DNA of 64,000 nucleotides from Pyropia yezoensis. Lineage: Eukaryota; Rhodophyta; Bangiophyceae; Bangiales; Bangiaceae. The number at the start of each line of letters is the position of its first letter. Within the stretch, counting starts at the first letter, position 1. Positions 8,843-19,891 of this stretch are shown one piece after another. Position numbers and translations under genes: made by a program. The notes beneath the pieces are model-generated. The model searched no databases, had not been told where the DNA came from, and saw only the letters and a program-made list of their open reading frames with translations. Location: contig CM020619.1 of assembly GCA_009829735.1 (NCBI GenBank), positions 32,590,283 through 32,654,282 of the forward strand. The letters run 5' to 3'.

Positions 8843-11800
8843 TCAAGGCACAAGTTGTGCGGCTTGCCCGCCGACTTGTCGTCAACAACAGCCGCCACCA
8901 TGCCGCCCGCGCGCCGCGTCCCCGCAACCGCACCGCCAGCAGCACCCCACCCCCTCTGACACTCCGACGGCACTACAGCAACAGCACCACGCCCACCCCC
9001 TCTGGCACTCCAACAGCTCAACAGGACGTCCTCCCCCTCGCGTCACTCCACCCACCAGCTGGCCGCCTGGCCTCATGGCCCACCCTCCACCCCCCAGCCG
9101 GACCCTGTCCGTCCTCCCCTCAAAAAACCCTCATCCCCTGGCGGTCCCGTAGCCGGGCCCCCCCGACCGGCCTCTTGCCCCCAGCCCTGGCCAGTCTTAC
9201 CTACCCGTTCCCACAACCCCTGGCAGCCTCCTTTGCCCCACGTCCCGGCCAGCCTCGCTTCCCACCCCCCCCCGGCGGGCCTCGTCGACCCCCCCCCCCC
9301 CCCCGCCCATCCTCCACTTCCTCGACAGCGTCCAAACTGCCCTCTCCCGGACAGCCTCTCTTACCACCACTCCCCGGCTGGCCTCCCGCTCACGTCATCC
9401 CCGCACGTCCACCACCACCAAAGCACGCCGCACGGCCGCCGCCGCCCACGCGCCGTCACCAAGGCGCACCAGGCCACCGACGGGACAGGGGCAGCAAAGC
9501 GTGTTTAGTGGTGGTGGTGGTGTGGCGGTGGTGGTGGTGTATTGGTGGTGGTGTTGGGTGTGGGGTGGTGTGGTGGTGTTGACTGTGGGGTGGGGTGGTG
9601 GTGGTGGTTGTGGGATGAGGTGGTCGGTCGGGGCGGGGACCACCGGTCAAATAGCACGGCCGGGCGCCCGAGGTGGGGGTGTGGCCACCTTGTACAGGGC
9701 GGCGTAGGTACCCATCCCCCCGCCTCGCACCCCCCCCCCGCCCCCCCACCGCGCCCTCACCTCCCCCGGCTGCTGACCACGCAGAAGCAGTCTACAAGCG
9801 CGCGCCTGCGGCCGGGTGGCCATTCCAGCCTGCGGCCGCGGCCGTTGCGCTCTCACGCGGCTGGGCAATCATCCCAAGGCGTTGGTGGGCCGGCGGAAGC
9901 GCTCCTCTGCAGGCAGAGATGGCGCGCGCGCCCAGTGTCGCTCCCCGCTCCACCCCCCCCGGGGGGGGAAGGGCGCGGGAGATTGCATTGCGGGGGGGCG
10001 GGACAGTGGCCCGGCTTGGCGACCCACTCTGGCCGCCGGCCATTGCCGCTTGGCGAGGGGAGCCGCGAAGGCCACCCGCGCGGCCGTCGGCAGCACCGCG
10101 CGGTGCTCTCGCGCGTGCGGATGGGGATGGCAGAGGACAGGCAAGGGTGTGGCAGAGATGCAGGGACGGGGGAGGGATTATCCCGCCCGCATCCCTCCAC
10201 CCCATGCATGCACCTCACCCACCGCGGGTTGCGCAACGACTCCTACTAAAAGGGGGGGGAGACGCGCGCGACGGAATGCAATATTGGGAGCGGGCCCCCT
10301 CGTGCTGCAAAAAAAGTGGGTGTGGTGGCCCCTCGCGCCGCGTCGGGGGCTGCTTGGCCCGTCCTCGCCGCATCCCCCCCCCGCTTGCCCCAAAGCCGCT
10401 CCCCACACACACCCCATCCGCCACCACTCCCTCGGACGTTAAGTCAGAGCCCCTGAACAGGGGGGACCTGACGTGGTGTGAGGAGGTGGGTGAGTGGAGG
10501 GGGTTCGGATGAGGGGGGTCGACTCGTTTGGGATGGCCACGCGGCACCCGAGGCGGTGGGAGGGCCAAAATAAAACACCCCCGGCAGATCGCATCCCCCC
10601 CGCGGCCGGCGAGCCCCCGCGCTGCCCATGCCATCTGGCTGTGGGGCACCTGCCGTGCTACGGGCGTGCAGCCGCGCACTGCGGGGGAAACCAGCACCGC
10701 CGGCGTCCCGAACCCCCCCGGCGGGAGCGGGCACCCCACCGCTCCCCGCCCGCCGCCACTGCTGCCGTGCAGATTGCCGCCACCGCCGCCACCGCCGTCA
10801 CCGCCGCCGCCGCCGCCGCCGCCGCTATTGTCGTTTGGCAGCGGCCGCCGCTGCTGCAGCGGCGAAGGCAACAGACGACCGTGGTCGGCGGTTGCTACCC
10901 GTGGGCGTTGGCGCCGCCGTCGCCTTCGCCGTCGAGGCCACGGCCGCGGCCGCCGTCACCGCCACGGCGACGCGCCGCCAGGGTAGGGTCGTGGCCACCC
11001 CTCTGCGGGGCCTTGCAAGGCAGCGCTGGCCCGGTCGCCGCTGCTGCACCCGCTGACGCTGTCGCTCCCTGCTGCCACTAAAGAGGTGGCGCCGGCGCAG
11101 CCGCCGCGGCATCCCCCTTCGGCCACGGACGACGCAGCTGAAGTGGCTGCCGCGGCAGATGGTGGTGACTCTCCCCTGCCCCCGTTTGGTGACCTCCCTA
11201 CCCCCCAGCTCGGTCGAAACCTCCCCCCGCCGTGGCAGTCGCCGCCACTGCAGCAGTGGCCAGCCGCACCGACGCGCGGGAAGCACGGCGGTGAAGGCCA
11301 GAGGCCACTCCTGGCATGCAGTTTAGCGGAGGGCGCCAGTCCCCCCTCCCGCCGCCACCGCTGCCGCCGCTGCTGCTGCCGCCGGCCCCGCGCCCCCGCG
11401 CCCCCGCCCCCCCTTCAACGACCACCGGGGGGTTGGCGATCCCGCCGGGTGGCCGGCGACGGGACACAACCGTCGCCGCCGTCGCCGTCGCCGTCGCCAT
11501 CACCGTCGCCGTTGCCGTCGCCGTCGTCGCCACCGTCGCTACCGTTGCCGTCGTCGCACAGTTGGGCGTCCGCGCCGCCGCCACCTGCCACACCCCGCTA
11601 GAGCACCACCCTCGCCGCCTGCACCAACACGACGACTCCCCCATCCGCAAAAGCCGCCATTGGCCCCCCCCCCCCCCCCCCCCCCGGGTAAACGGTCACC
11701 GCCAGGCAGGTGGGTAGGCGGGAAGGCGGGAAGGCGGGGAGGCGGGGAGGTGGATGGGTGTCGGATAGGGGGATGGGTGGACGAGTGGTTCGCACCCAGG

Positions 11801-12090
11801 GGAGAGATGAGTGGTGCGCTCGCCTTCGATCACGTGACCCTGCCTGAATCGGCCCGCACAAGCTATTTCATTCAACTACACAACAAGTATCGATCTTGGG
11901 CCCTATCCAGCTGAGAATTAAAGCGCCACCGCCCAGATCTTCCGACGACGCTCCCATGCCATCGCTGAACTCTCGCGCGCCCCGCCTTCAGCGCCTCCGA
12001 CAACGTGCTGTTGCACCCTTCTTGCGTTGTGAGAAGGCTTATGCCGTCCGCAGCGGGCCACGGGAGGGTCGCCGCTCACCTCCCTTCCCC
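8843..12090. other. Low-complexity intergenic DNA with microsatellites
   Basis: The stretch is C-rich up to 9500, then a GGT/GTGGT microsatellite (about 9507-9630), a (CCG)n block (about 10740-10860), a degenerate GCCGTC hexamer array (about 11466-11559) and a 20-base C run (about 11666-11687). Frames of 100-280 codons occur on both strands, but all are Pro/Arg/Ala strings that change character between frames, so I call no gene. A short Ala-rich frame near 10700-11080 (+) is the least unlikely candidate. Confidence 0.5.
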
Positions 12091-12671
12091 ATGTCGTCGT
12101 CCTCCAAGCGTTTGTCGGGCGGTGGAGCCCGCATCTTGCCACCAGAAGTCAACCGCATCCTCTACGTGAGGAACCTGCCGTTCAAAATATCTGCGTCGGA
12201 GCTGTACGACATTTTCGGCGCCCATGGTGCGGTTCGCCAGGTCCGCCTCGGCGTGGCGCCCGCCACCCGTGGTACGGCCTATGTCGTCTACGAGGACATC
12301 TATGACGCCAAAGCGGCGGTCGAGCGGCTGAGTGGGTTCAACGTCGCGGGCCGATACCTCATCGTATGTTTGAAGCTTGAGTGCACGTTGGTGGTGACGG
12401 GCGCGGGCCGCATGAGCCTCAGACCTTGTATTCTCGTTTTCATTGCAGCAGGTGTCGCTTGACGTGCACTAACAGTCTATGCCCGTCCTGTAACGGTCAT
12501 TGCCTGCTCGCTGTCACATGTGCTCTCTCCCCTGGCAACTCGTGTACTCGTCGCGGCTTTGTGGAGCGCTGTCTTGTGTAGGTTCTCTATCATCAATCTC
12601 GTAAGATGCAGAACAAGGCGTCTAAGCAGTCGGCGCCCGCGGAGGCCTCATCCTCGACTCCGCTCTTGTAG
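12091..12671 (+). CDS. SF3B6: Splicing factor SF3B6 (SF3b p14), two exons
   Basis: This encodes the small SF3b subunit that contacts the branch-site adenosine in U2 snRNP, in the nucleus. Exon 1 (12091-12363) has the [16 protein letters not shown] block (RNP2) and [10 protein letters not shown] (RNP1) of a single RRM, followed by [13 protein letters not shown] 218-bp intron (12364-12581, GTATGT...GTGTAG) interrupts it in phase 0. Exon 2 (12582-12671) restores the family sequence VLYHQSRKM and stops after a Ser/Ala-rich tail. The product is 120 residues, against about 125 in animals. The intron has CACTAAC as a possible branch site. The C-terminal Lys-rich helix of animal p14 is replaced by a short neutral tail. 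An upstream in-frame extension to 11896 is probably 5' UTR. Confidence 0.9.
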
Positions 12672-13110
12672 CGCGTTGCAGCTGGGCCTGTCATGTGTGC
12701 TTGTGAATAGTGTGGTGCTGAGTTGATCATCGCACAGAGCTCTGACCACGTGTATCCGGTGGCTCTGTCGTGCCATGCGATTCGCATGATGCGAGGCGTA
12801 TAGCGCACGATCTCTAACGTGTTTCTTGGAGCCAACTGCAGCGCCCATAAAGTAAAGCGTTGCTGATGGCTGGTTCTGCCGCCACGGCGCAGGCATCCTC
12901 GCACCCAATCGGTACATCGTCCCCCCCCCGTCCGTGGGGACACACCGCCCGTCACCCACCAGGCTGCTTGACACGACCCAAGGATGGGGAAAATTCGAAA
13001 CTATTTAGGTACTGCCTCGCCACTGTATGTTCCCGCCTGACGTGGTCGTGGCATCACGACCCACCCCCACCCCCGCTTTCCCCCACCCCTCCGTTATTCC
13101 GCCGGCCCAT
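12672..13110. other. Intergenic, nothing recognised
   Basis: This is the 3' region of SF3B6 and the 3' region of the convergent minus-strand gene. It has mixed composition, and the C-rich stretch grows toward 13110. No motif or RNA gene was seen. Confidence 0.4.
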
Positions 13111-14474
13111 TCACCCCCACCCGGCGTAGTAGCCACCCGCCAAGCGCAGGCGGTAGCGGGTGCCCGCGGCTCCCCCGCCAGCCACAGCGGCGGCCACCCA
13201 CGCGGCAAATTCGCAGGGCGGCAGGGCGCGTACGCTGCACTGACCCCACAGCAACCTGTAGTGGGGGGAGGGAAGAAGGTGCGTGGGAGGAGGGAAGGGT
13301 GGCTCGGGGGGCGGGGGATGGGGGGAGGGTAACTGCGACAGACTCGATCCACAGTCAAGCTGTCGGGTCAATTTCCCTGCCCCCACAAGCGCCGCCTCAC
13401 CCCCCTGCACCCACTCTCGCCCCCCACCCTACCCGCCCGAAAAACAAAACAGAAACATACGTAAAGAGCGCGTCCGCGGCCGGTGTGTCGGCACCATCGT
13501 CGACGAGTCCCAGCCACCCCCCCAGCAGCGCGTCGGCGACGCCCTCTCCCCCAACCGCGACGGCGAGCCGGGCGGCGGCGGCGGGGTTGCCGCCGCCGGG
13601 CCCCAACACTGCGCCTAGCACCCACGCCCAGTCGGGGGGGCTCAACCGCCGCGCCGCCGCGACGGTCGCGGCAGGCAGCGCGGGGGGGGTGGTGCCACCG
13701 TCGCTGTCGCCGCCGCGGTCGCCGTCGCGGTCGCGGTCGCCTGCGCAGTCGGCGTCAGCACCCCCGGCGGCGGGCGTCGACGGCGGCGGCGTGGCCACAT
13801 CGGCGAGCGCGGCGGCCAGGGCGGCCAGGCGGTTGACGGCGGCCGCGTGCGCCGCCGCCGCCGTGGATGCCCGCCGCCGCCTGCCGCTGTCCCCGACGTT
13901 CGCATCCGTGCCCGCGTCGCCGGCGGTGGCCATCTTGGCCAGTGGTGGGGAAGAGGCGCCCACGGTCAGCGACGGCAGCAGCAGCGGCGGCGGCAGCGGC
14001 GGCGGCAGGGTGGCCAATATGTCCACATCCGCGGCGGTGTCGAGGTAGAGCACCCGTGACGAGGGAGGACACAAGAGCGCCTCGACGACCGACACGGGGG
14101 GGATGGCACGCAGCTGTGGGTAGGGCGTGGTGGTGGGGGGCAATGGGGCGAAGAGGGGAGGGACGGGCGTGTCGGGGGAGAGGGAAAGGCACGCACGCAC
14201 ACCCCGAAAGAGAGCAAAGAGGCAAGTGGGGCCAGTACGCAGCCGACGGCAACGTGTCAGCGTCGCCGCCACACCCAAAAGCCGACGCCGCCGCGGCCGC
14301 CGCGCTCGCCCCGTTGATAGCAGCGGCGGCGGCGGCGGCGCCCGCCGGCGGTGGGCCCGACCGCGAGCACGCGACGACCAGTGCGCCTCTGGCGCAACCT
14401 CCCCCAGGCACAGGAGGTGCGGCGCGGGGGCAACTTCCCCCCCCCTCGCCTCTCCTCAGCCCCTCCCCCTCCAC
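13111..14474 (-). CDS. Unrecognised protein gene with at least one intron; 5' end uncertain
   Basis: The last exon (13255-13111) and the preceding one (to 13461) join through a 205-bp intron (13460-13256) with donor GTATGT and acceptor CTACAG. The phases agree (2/2), joining DALFT to LLWGQC and ending GGYYAGWG. The preceding exon carries a block VSVVEALLCPPSSRVLYLD (about 14105-14030), then Pro/Ala linkers and a conserved-looking helix region around SPPDWAWVLGAVLG. A plausible acceptor (CCCACAG, about 14112-14118) suggests another exon at about 14240-14474 containing ARGALVVACSRSG and poly-Ala. A further 5' exon near 14580-14767 is possible. I recognise no family. The spliced frame and amphipathic segments support a real gene. 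Confidence 0.45.
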
Positions 14475-15368
14475 GCCCCCCCCTCATTGCGTTTGTCAGA
14501 AGATACTAAGAAGCGAAGCAAAGAAAGAAAAAAAAAAAAAGCACCCCTGCACCCATGCCCTACATGCAATGGAGGTAGCTGGCGCTCCCCCCCGTCGCCG
14601 CCCACCACGTGCGGCGGTGGCGACGGCGACGGCAGCGGCGGCACGGCCATTACCGCAGGCAGGAGCGACAGGGGGTCGGCGCCCGAAGCGAGCGCGGCAG
14701 TGACGGCCGCCCATGGGGAATGGGGCGGGGGGGAGGAGGATACCCCGCCGCCGTGGTGGCGGCCCATGCCGCCACTGCCTACCGCCTACCGCCACCGCCG
14801 CTGCCGCAGCTGCCGCAGGTCCAGGGGCGGCGGTGGGGGGGGGGGTGCTGTGGGGGTGCCGGGGAGGTCGTCCCTGCTGTTCTGGGCAGAGGGGGGGTGG
14901 TAGGCGAAGCCTGCGTGGTGCGACGCTCGGAGGCTGCGGCGGTGGCGTGTGGGTCGATGGGTCGGCAGACGTGACAAGGACGCGGGGCCAGGCTCGTCGA
15001 AGGTCGTTGGCTTTGACCTCGACTGCTTGGTCGACCGGCGTTGGCTTTGAAAGCCAAACAAAAATCCAGTCTATGATTTTTCCCCGCATTCCCGCCTGAT
15101 TCCCGCGTCGCCAAGGACGGCGAAACCGCCGTTGTGTCAGGCCCATTCGCCAAGGGCCACCGCTTGTATACCCCCACCTTTGACTTCTCCCCCTCCCCTG
15201 CGCGCCCCGCTCCACCTCCCTCTTTCTCACCCGCCCGGCCCTTTTGTTTTTCCCTCCGCCAGTTGCCCTCACCTGGTCTGCCCCACCGCCTCTATCGCTG
15301 CCACCGCTGCTGCCTCCGTTGCTTCCTCCGCCGCCGACGCCACTGGCGCTGCCGCTGCCGCCGCTGCC
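14475..15368. other. Divergent intergenic region
   Basis: This lies between an upstream minus-strand gene and the plus-strand gene at 15369, so promoters of both may sit here. On the minus strand, a poly-T/CTTTC tract ending TTCTTAG (about 14510-14543) looks like a 3' splice site, so part may be a 5' exon or UTR intron of the minus gene. Bases 14990-15130 have more ordinary composition. No TATA-like element is clear. Confidence 0.4.
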
Positions 15369-17936
15369 ATGGCGTCGGTATGGGAGCCGCCGCCGCCCAA
15401 CCCGCCCCCTCCCTCTGACGCGGGTGGTGCCCCCCGCCCTGCGGATGCCACCACCACCACCACCACCACCACCACCACCACCACCACCGCCGCCGCCGCC
15501 GCCACCGCGGCGTTTGAGTGGGTGTTTGTGCTGCCGCCCGCCGCGGGGTCGTCGGCGCGGCGGGAGGGGGGGGGGGAGGGCACCCCGCCGCCTCCGTCGC
15601 CGCCGCCACCCGCCGCTGCGCCTGTTGCCGCCACCGTTTCCGTCAACGAAGACTGTGACGATCGCGGTGGCAACGGCCGCGTCGGTGGCGGCGGCGACGT
15701 CGTTGGCGGCGGCGGTGGCGGCGGCGGTGGCGGCGGCGGCGGCGGCAGCGGCGGCGGCGGCGGCAGCGACGGCGGCGGCGGCGGCGGCGGCAGCGGGCCC
15801 CTCTCATTTCCTCTTCCCCTCTCTGCTTTTCCCCCCGCTGGCGCGGCGGGCAACTGCGTCTACGCCCCCCCCTCCCCCCCCTCGCCCTCACCTCCGCCCT
15901 CCCCCCCAGGGCCCACACGACGACCGTCGGTTGCGCGTCGTGCCGCTGCCGCTACCACTGCCGCTGCCGCTGCCATCGCCCCCGCCGCGACCGACAACGG
16001 CACTGCCGGCGGGGACGGCGCGCTGCCAGACCGTCGTGGCGGTCACGCGCGGGGCCGCGGGCGCGCCGCTGCCGCGCGTGGCAGCGGCCGGCTGTCTGTG
16101 GGGTTGCGTCGGGGGGGAGGCGCGAGTGCGCGCGGCGGCGGCGGCCGTCGAGGGGGGCGTGCTGCCGCCGCCGCCGTCGACGGCGATGGTGGCGGTGCGC
16201 CCCTCGCAATGGCGGCGCCAGTGCCGGCGCCCGCGTCGGCGCCGGCGACAGCGGCGGCAGCGGCGGCAGTGTCGCCTTCCCCCCCCCCCCAGTCCCCCCG
16301 CCGCCCGTCGCGGGCGTCGGCTACACAGGGGCCCTTGCCAGCGGGCGCGGCGGCGGCATCCCCCCCCCCCCCCGCCCCTCCGCGCCCGCCCGGCGCCGCG
16401 CGGCGGGCGGCCCCCCCCATGTCCGAGGCCACCCGCCTGGTGCGGTCCCTCGCGTCGGCGCTGTGGACCGACGCGGCGGCGGTGGCGGCCGCGACGGCTG
16501 CCGACGTGGACGGGCTGCTGGGGGGGGGGGCGGGCACCGGCCGGGGCACCCCGCGCGCCGCGCGGGCGGCCGCCCGCCGGGGATCCACCGCCGCCGCCGC
16601 AGGCCCCGCGGGGGGAGGCGGGGGCGGGGGGGGGGGGACGCCGTCGCCGTCGGCCCCGCCGCCATCGCCGCCGCCCCCACCAGCGCCCGTGCCGACGCAG
16701 ACGCCGACGCGGTTGCCGTTGCGGGCACCGTCGGCACGGCCGCGGGGCGGCGCCGCAGCCGCCACCTCCACCCCGCCCGCCGCCGCCGCCGCCGCCTCGT
16801 CGACGACCCTGCGCGCGGGCCGTCACGAGCACACGACGAGGGGGGACGCTGCCGCCGCCCGTCGGGGGGGGCGGGGGGGGGCGCGGCGGGGCGGCCGCGG
16901 CCGTGGCGGGGCGGGCGGGCGGCTGGTCACTCACCCCTCGCCGCCGCCGCCGCTGCCGCCAAAGGCGCCCGCCACTTCCGCGCTGGTGCGGGGTCGCGGC
17001 CGCGGCCGCCGTGGTGGGGGGGCGCCTGGGCGGGGCGCCGGCTGGCGGCCCCTGGCGGCGGCGACCGCCCGGTCTGCGGCTGCTGCTGCTGCTGCTGCTG
17101 CTGACGCGGTGGCTGCCGAGGCCGGGGCCGACACGGGCAGTGGGTCAAGCAGTGACACCGACAGAGGCGGCGGCGGTGGCGACGGCGGCGTCGGCGGTGG
17201 CAGCGACGGTGAAGGCGAGGTCATCATTGAACTTGGCAGCGACACGTCGTCCGCTGCAGAAGAAGGGGGGGGGTCCTCGTCCTCCTCCATGTCGGTGGCG
17301 CCTGCTGCGCCTGCGCCAGGAAACGGAAAACGACACAGACAACCCGCGCCGCGGCGTGCGCCGGCCACCGTGCGGCCGCGCCCCGCTGGTGGCACGTCGG
17401 CGGCAGCGTCGCGCCGGCCCACCGCTGCTGCGCCCCCGCCCGCCGTTCCGGTAGTGACGGTTGTGCCCCGTCGACGGGGGGGGAGGGCGGCGGGTGGGGG
17501 CGCTGCGGCGGCTGCCGCCGCCGCCGCCCCGGCAGCGACGGCGGGGGGGCGGGGAAAGCGGCCCCGCCGGGAGCGGGCCGCGTCGCCCAGCACCACCCCT
17601 CCCCCCCGCCGGCGCGGCGGCGCGGTGGCGGCGGTGGCGGCGGCGGCGGCGACCGGGCGGGCAACGCCAGGCGGGGCGAGGAGGGGTGGCGGTGACGCGC
17701 GCAACGGCCGGTCGTCGTCGTCGTCGACACCACCGTCGCCGCCGTCGCCGCCGTCGCCACCGTCTCCACCGCCGCGCGCGCGTCCGCGCATGACGTTCCT
17801 GTGTGCGCCGCCCGCGGTGGGGGCGGCGGCTGACGGGGACGACGCGGTGGCGCTGCTCGAGTCGCTGGTGGGGGGGGGGGTGGGCGGGGAGGCGGACGAG
17901 GACCTCGACAGCGACGGCGGGGGGCTGGCGTGGTGA
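15369..17936 (+). CDS. Large disordered Gly/Ala/Pro protein with a SUMO-interaction-like motif
   Basis: The product is 855 residues starting at MASVWEPPPP. The ATG is chosen because the upstream in-frame part is Pro-rich without motifs. Near the start are a 13-residue Thr run (from an ACC microsatellite) and an FEWVFVLPP segment. A poly-Gly stretch follows, then a helix-like block around EATRLVRSLASALWTDAAA (about residues 350-380), basic R/G-rich patches and RGRGR runs. EVIIELGSDTSS (about residues 617-628) has the hydrophobic core and acidic/Ser flank of a SUMO-interaction motif. A basic GKRPRRERAASP patch could be a nuclear localisation signal. The C-terminus is acidic. I recognise no family; a nuclear role is inferred. 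The composition makes the gene call itself uncertain. Confidence 0.5.
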   Translation: MASVWEPPPPNPPPPSDAGGAPRPADATTTTTTTTTTTTTAAAAATAAFEWVFVLPPAAGSSARREGGGEGTPPPPSPPPPAAAPVAATVSVNEDCDDRGGNGRVGGGGDVVGGGGGGGGGGGGGGSGGGGGSDGGGGGGGSGPLSFPLPLSAFPPAGAAGNCVYAPPSPPSPSPPPSPPGPTRRPSVARRAAAATTAAAAAIAPAATDNGTAGGDGALPDRRGGHARGRGRAAAARGSGRLSVGLRRGGGASARGGGGRRGGRAAAAAVDGDGGGAPLAMAAPVPAPASAPATAAAAAAVSPSPPPQSPRRPSRASATQGPLPAGAAAASPPPPAPPRPPGAARRAAPPMSEATRLVRSLASALWTDAAAVAAATAADVDGLLGGGAGTGRGTPRAARAAARRGSTAAAAGPAGGGGGGGGGTPSPSAPPPSPPPPPAPVPTQTPTRLPLRAPSARPRGGAAAATSTPPAAAAAASSTTLRAGRHEHTTRGDAAAARRGGRGGARRGGRGRGGAGGRLVTHPSPPPPLPPKAPATSALVRGRGRGRRGGGAPGRGAGWRPLAAATARSAAAAAAAAADAVAAEAGADTGSGSSSDTDRGGGGGDGGVGGGSDGEGEVIIELGSDTSSAAEEGGGSSSSSMSVAPAAPAPGNGKRHRQPAPRRAPATVRPRPAGGTSAAASRRPTAAAPPPAVPVVTVVPRRRGGRAAGGGAAAAAAAAAPAATAGGRGKRPRRERAASPSTTPPPRRRGGAVAAVAAAAATGRATPGGARRGGGDARNGRSSSSSTPPSPPSPPSPPSPPPRARPRMTFLCAPPAVGAAADGDDAVALLESLVGGGVGGEADEDLDSDGGGLAW

Positions 17937-18301
17937 GCGGCTGACGCGTCGGCTTGGCGGGACGCTGGCAGCACGGCCGGCGCGCGCAGGCGCGCAGACG
18001 CCGGCGATGGGGCGCGTGGATGGGAGGATGGCTCACCAGCATTGTCTCTGAGAGAGTTGACTCTGAGCGTTGTTGTCTCTGAGAGTTGCCGCCGCCGCCG
18101 CCGCCGCCGCCGTCGCCGCCGCCGGTGGCCCGATGGCGGGCGTCGGCGGGCGGCCACTGGCTGCCGCCCTCCCCCCCCCGCCGCCACCACCACCACACCA
18201 CGGGGCGCGCACCGGGGACGCGCGGCGGCTGTGCACGACTTGGCGGCGTCGACGGCTGGCTGGCGGCGGCGGCAGCGGCGGTCTAGCCGCGTGTCCCCCC
18301 G

Positions 18302-18334
<33 letters not shown>

Positions 18335-19747
18335 ACACACACTCTGGCGGGGGGCACTGGTCTCTTGGGGACGTGGCGCTTGTTGTTTTGCTGTGTGGGG
18401 ATGGCACACGCCCCGCGGGCTCCGCGGACCAGGTTGGTCCCACGCCCGCCCGCGGCTGCTGTTGCTCTTCCCCCACCACCCGAGGTCTCTCCCCGTCTTG
18501 CAAGCCTCCGCCTCTCCCTCCCACGGCACTGCTTGCCACCACCGGTCCAGACCGCCGCCCCGCCGGCGTCCTCCCCCCCCCCCCCCCCCCCCCCCACGCC
18601 CCCCCCCCACCCTCACACGACCACAACTCTTCCCCCCGCTGCAACCCCACACCCACTGACCGACGGGAGGCGGTGCGACGGCGTCGACACAAAACCGAGG
18701 GACAAGAGAGTGGCGTAGATAGATGGGTAGCGCAGGCCGCGGGTCCAACCGAAAAAACATCCCACGACGGTGTGGTCTTTTCGAGTCGAGAACGCACTAT
18801 GATAATAAACGGCAAGTGAGGTACCAACGGCAAGTGAGGTAACTTGGATCCGCTTTGGGTGCCGCCGTCGTGCGGCCCCCGATTGGCGGCCGACGGGCAA
18901 CACGCGGACACGCTCCCCGCTCGCGAGCCCTCTTGCCCGTTCCGACCGCAGCAGCCACGCCCACCCCCCCCCCCCCCCCCCCCCCTCCGCGCTGTCCCCC
19001 CCCCGCCACAGATCAGTGGGCGACGTGCCCGCGGTGGCACCGCGGGCGCCCCAAAAAACCGCCGCACCGGGGGCCGCCACGAGAGACTGCTGCTGCAGAG
19101 GGGCCCACCCGCTCTTCCCCCCCCCCCCCCCCACCCCCCACCCAACCGCCCCACCCAAACCCCCCCCCCCACCCCCACCCAACCCCCCCACCCAAACCCC
19201 CCCCCCCCACCCAAACCCCCCCCCCCCGCCGACGTGCCCAGCCTCCCGCCCCCATTCGTCGTCCATCCCCATTCACGGTGCACCCCCGGGGGGTTTGTGC
19301 CGCTGCCCCGTCCTTCCCCCCCCCCGCGCTGGGGGCGCTATGGCCCCGCCGCCGCTGCCTGCCAGCCTGCCTGCCCGCCCCGCCCCCCGAGGCGGCCACG
19401 GTGGCCCAAGCGTGCGCGCCCCCGCCTTGGCGCGGGGAGGGGTTGGTGGGGTGGCCCCCCCCACCCCCCCCCCCCCCCCCCCCCGACTCGCGGTCGGTGG
19501 GTGGGTGTGGGTGCCACGTCGTCCCCCCCCCCTCCCGCCCTCCCGGCCGCCCCCCCCAGCCATCCGCTCCCGCTACGCTCCCCCTACCCACACCATCCCG
19601 GAAGCGACGCTTGCCACCGGGCCCTCCCTCCCCCCCCCCCCCCCCCCCGCGTCCCGCCCCCGTCCGCCCGCCCCTGCCTGCCGCACGCGTGCCCGCGGCG
19701 TCGCGCACAACCACCGTTGCGCCCGCCAGGCGGGCGGCGGCGGCCAC

Positions 19748-19782
<35 letters not shown>

Positions 19783-19855
19783 GGCGGCGCCGCCTAGGAC
19801 GGGGGGGTGAGGGCGGGGGTGGGGGCGGTGGCGCCCGCGTCTGCCCGCCCGCCCG

Positions 19856-19891
<36 letters not shown>

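Noticed and set aside
9673-10512. Plus-strand frame of 279 codons
   Set aside because: It is a mixture of Pro, Arg and Ala with no conserved motif, and competing frames on both strands look similar.
15888-16934. Arg/Gly/Pro-rich minus-strand frame of 348 codons
   Set aside because: It has shadow-like composition and no motif, and lies inside the gene at 15369-17936.
16931-18760. Long frame of 609 codons on the minus strand
   Set aside because: It is antisense to a better supported plus-strand gene, with Arg/Gly/Pro composition expected from complementing its codons.
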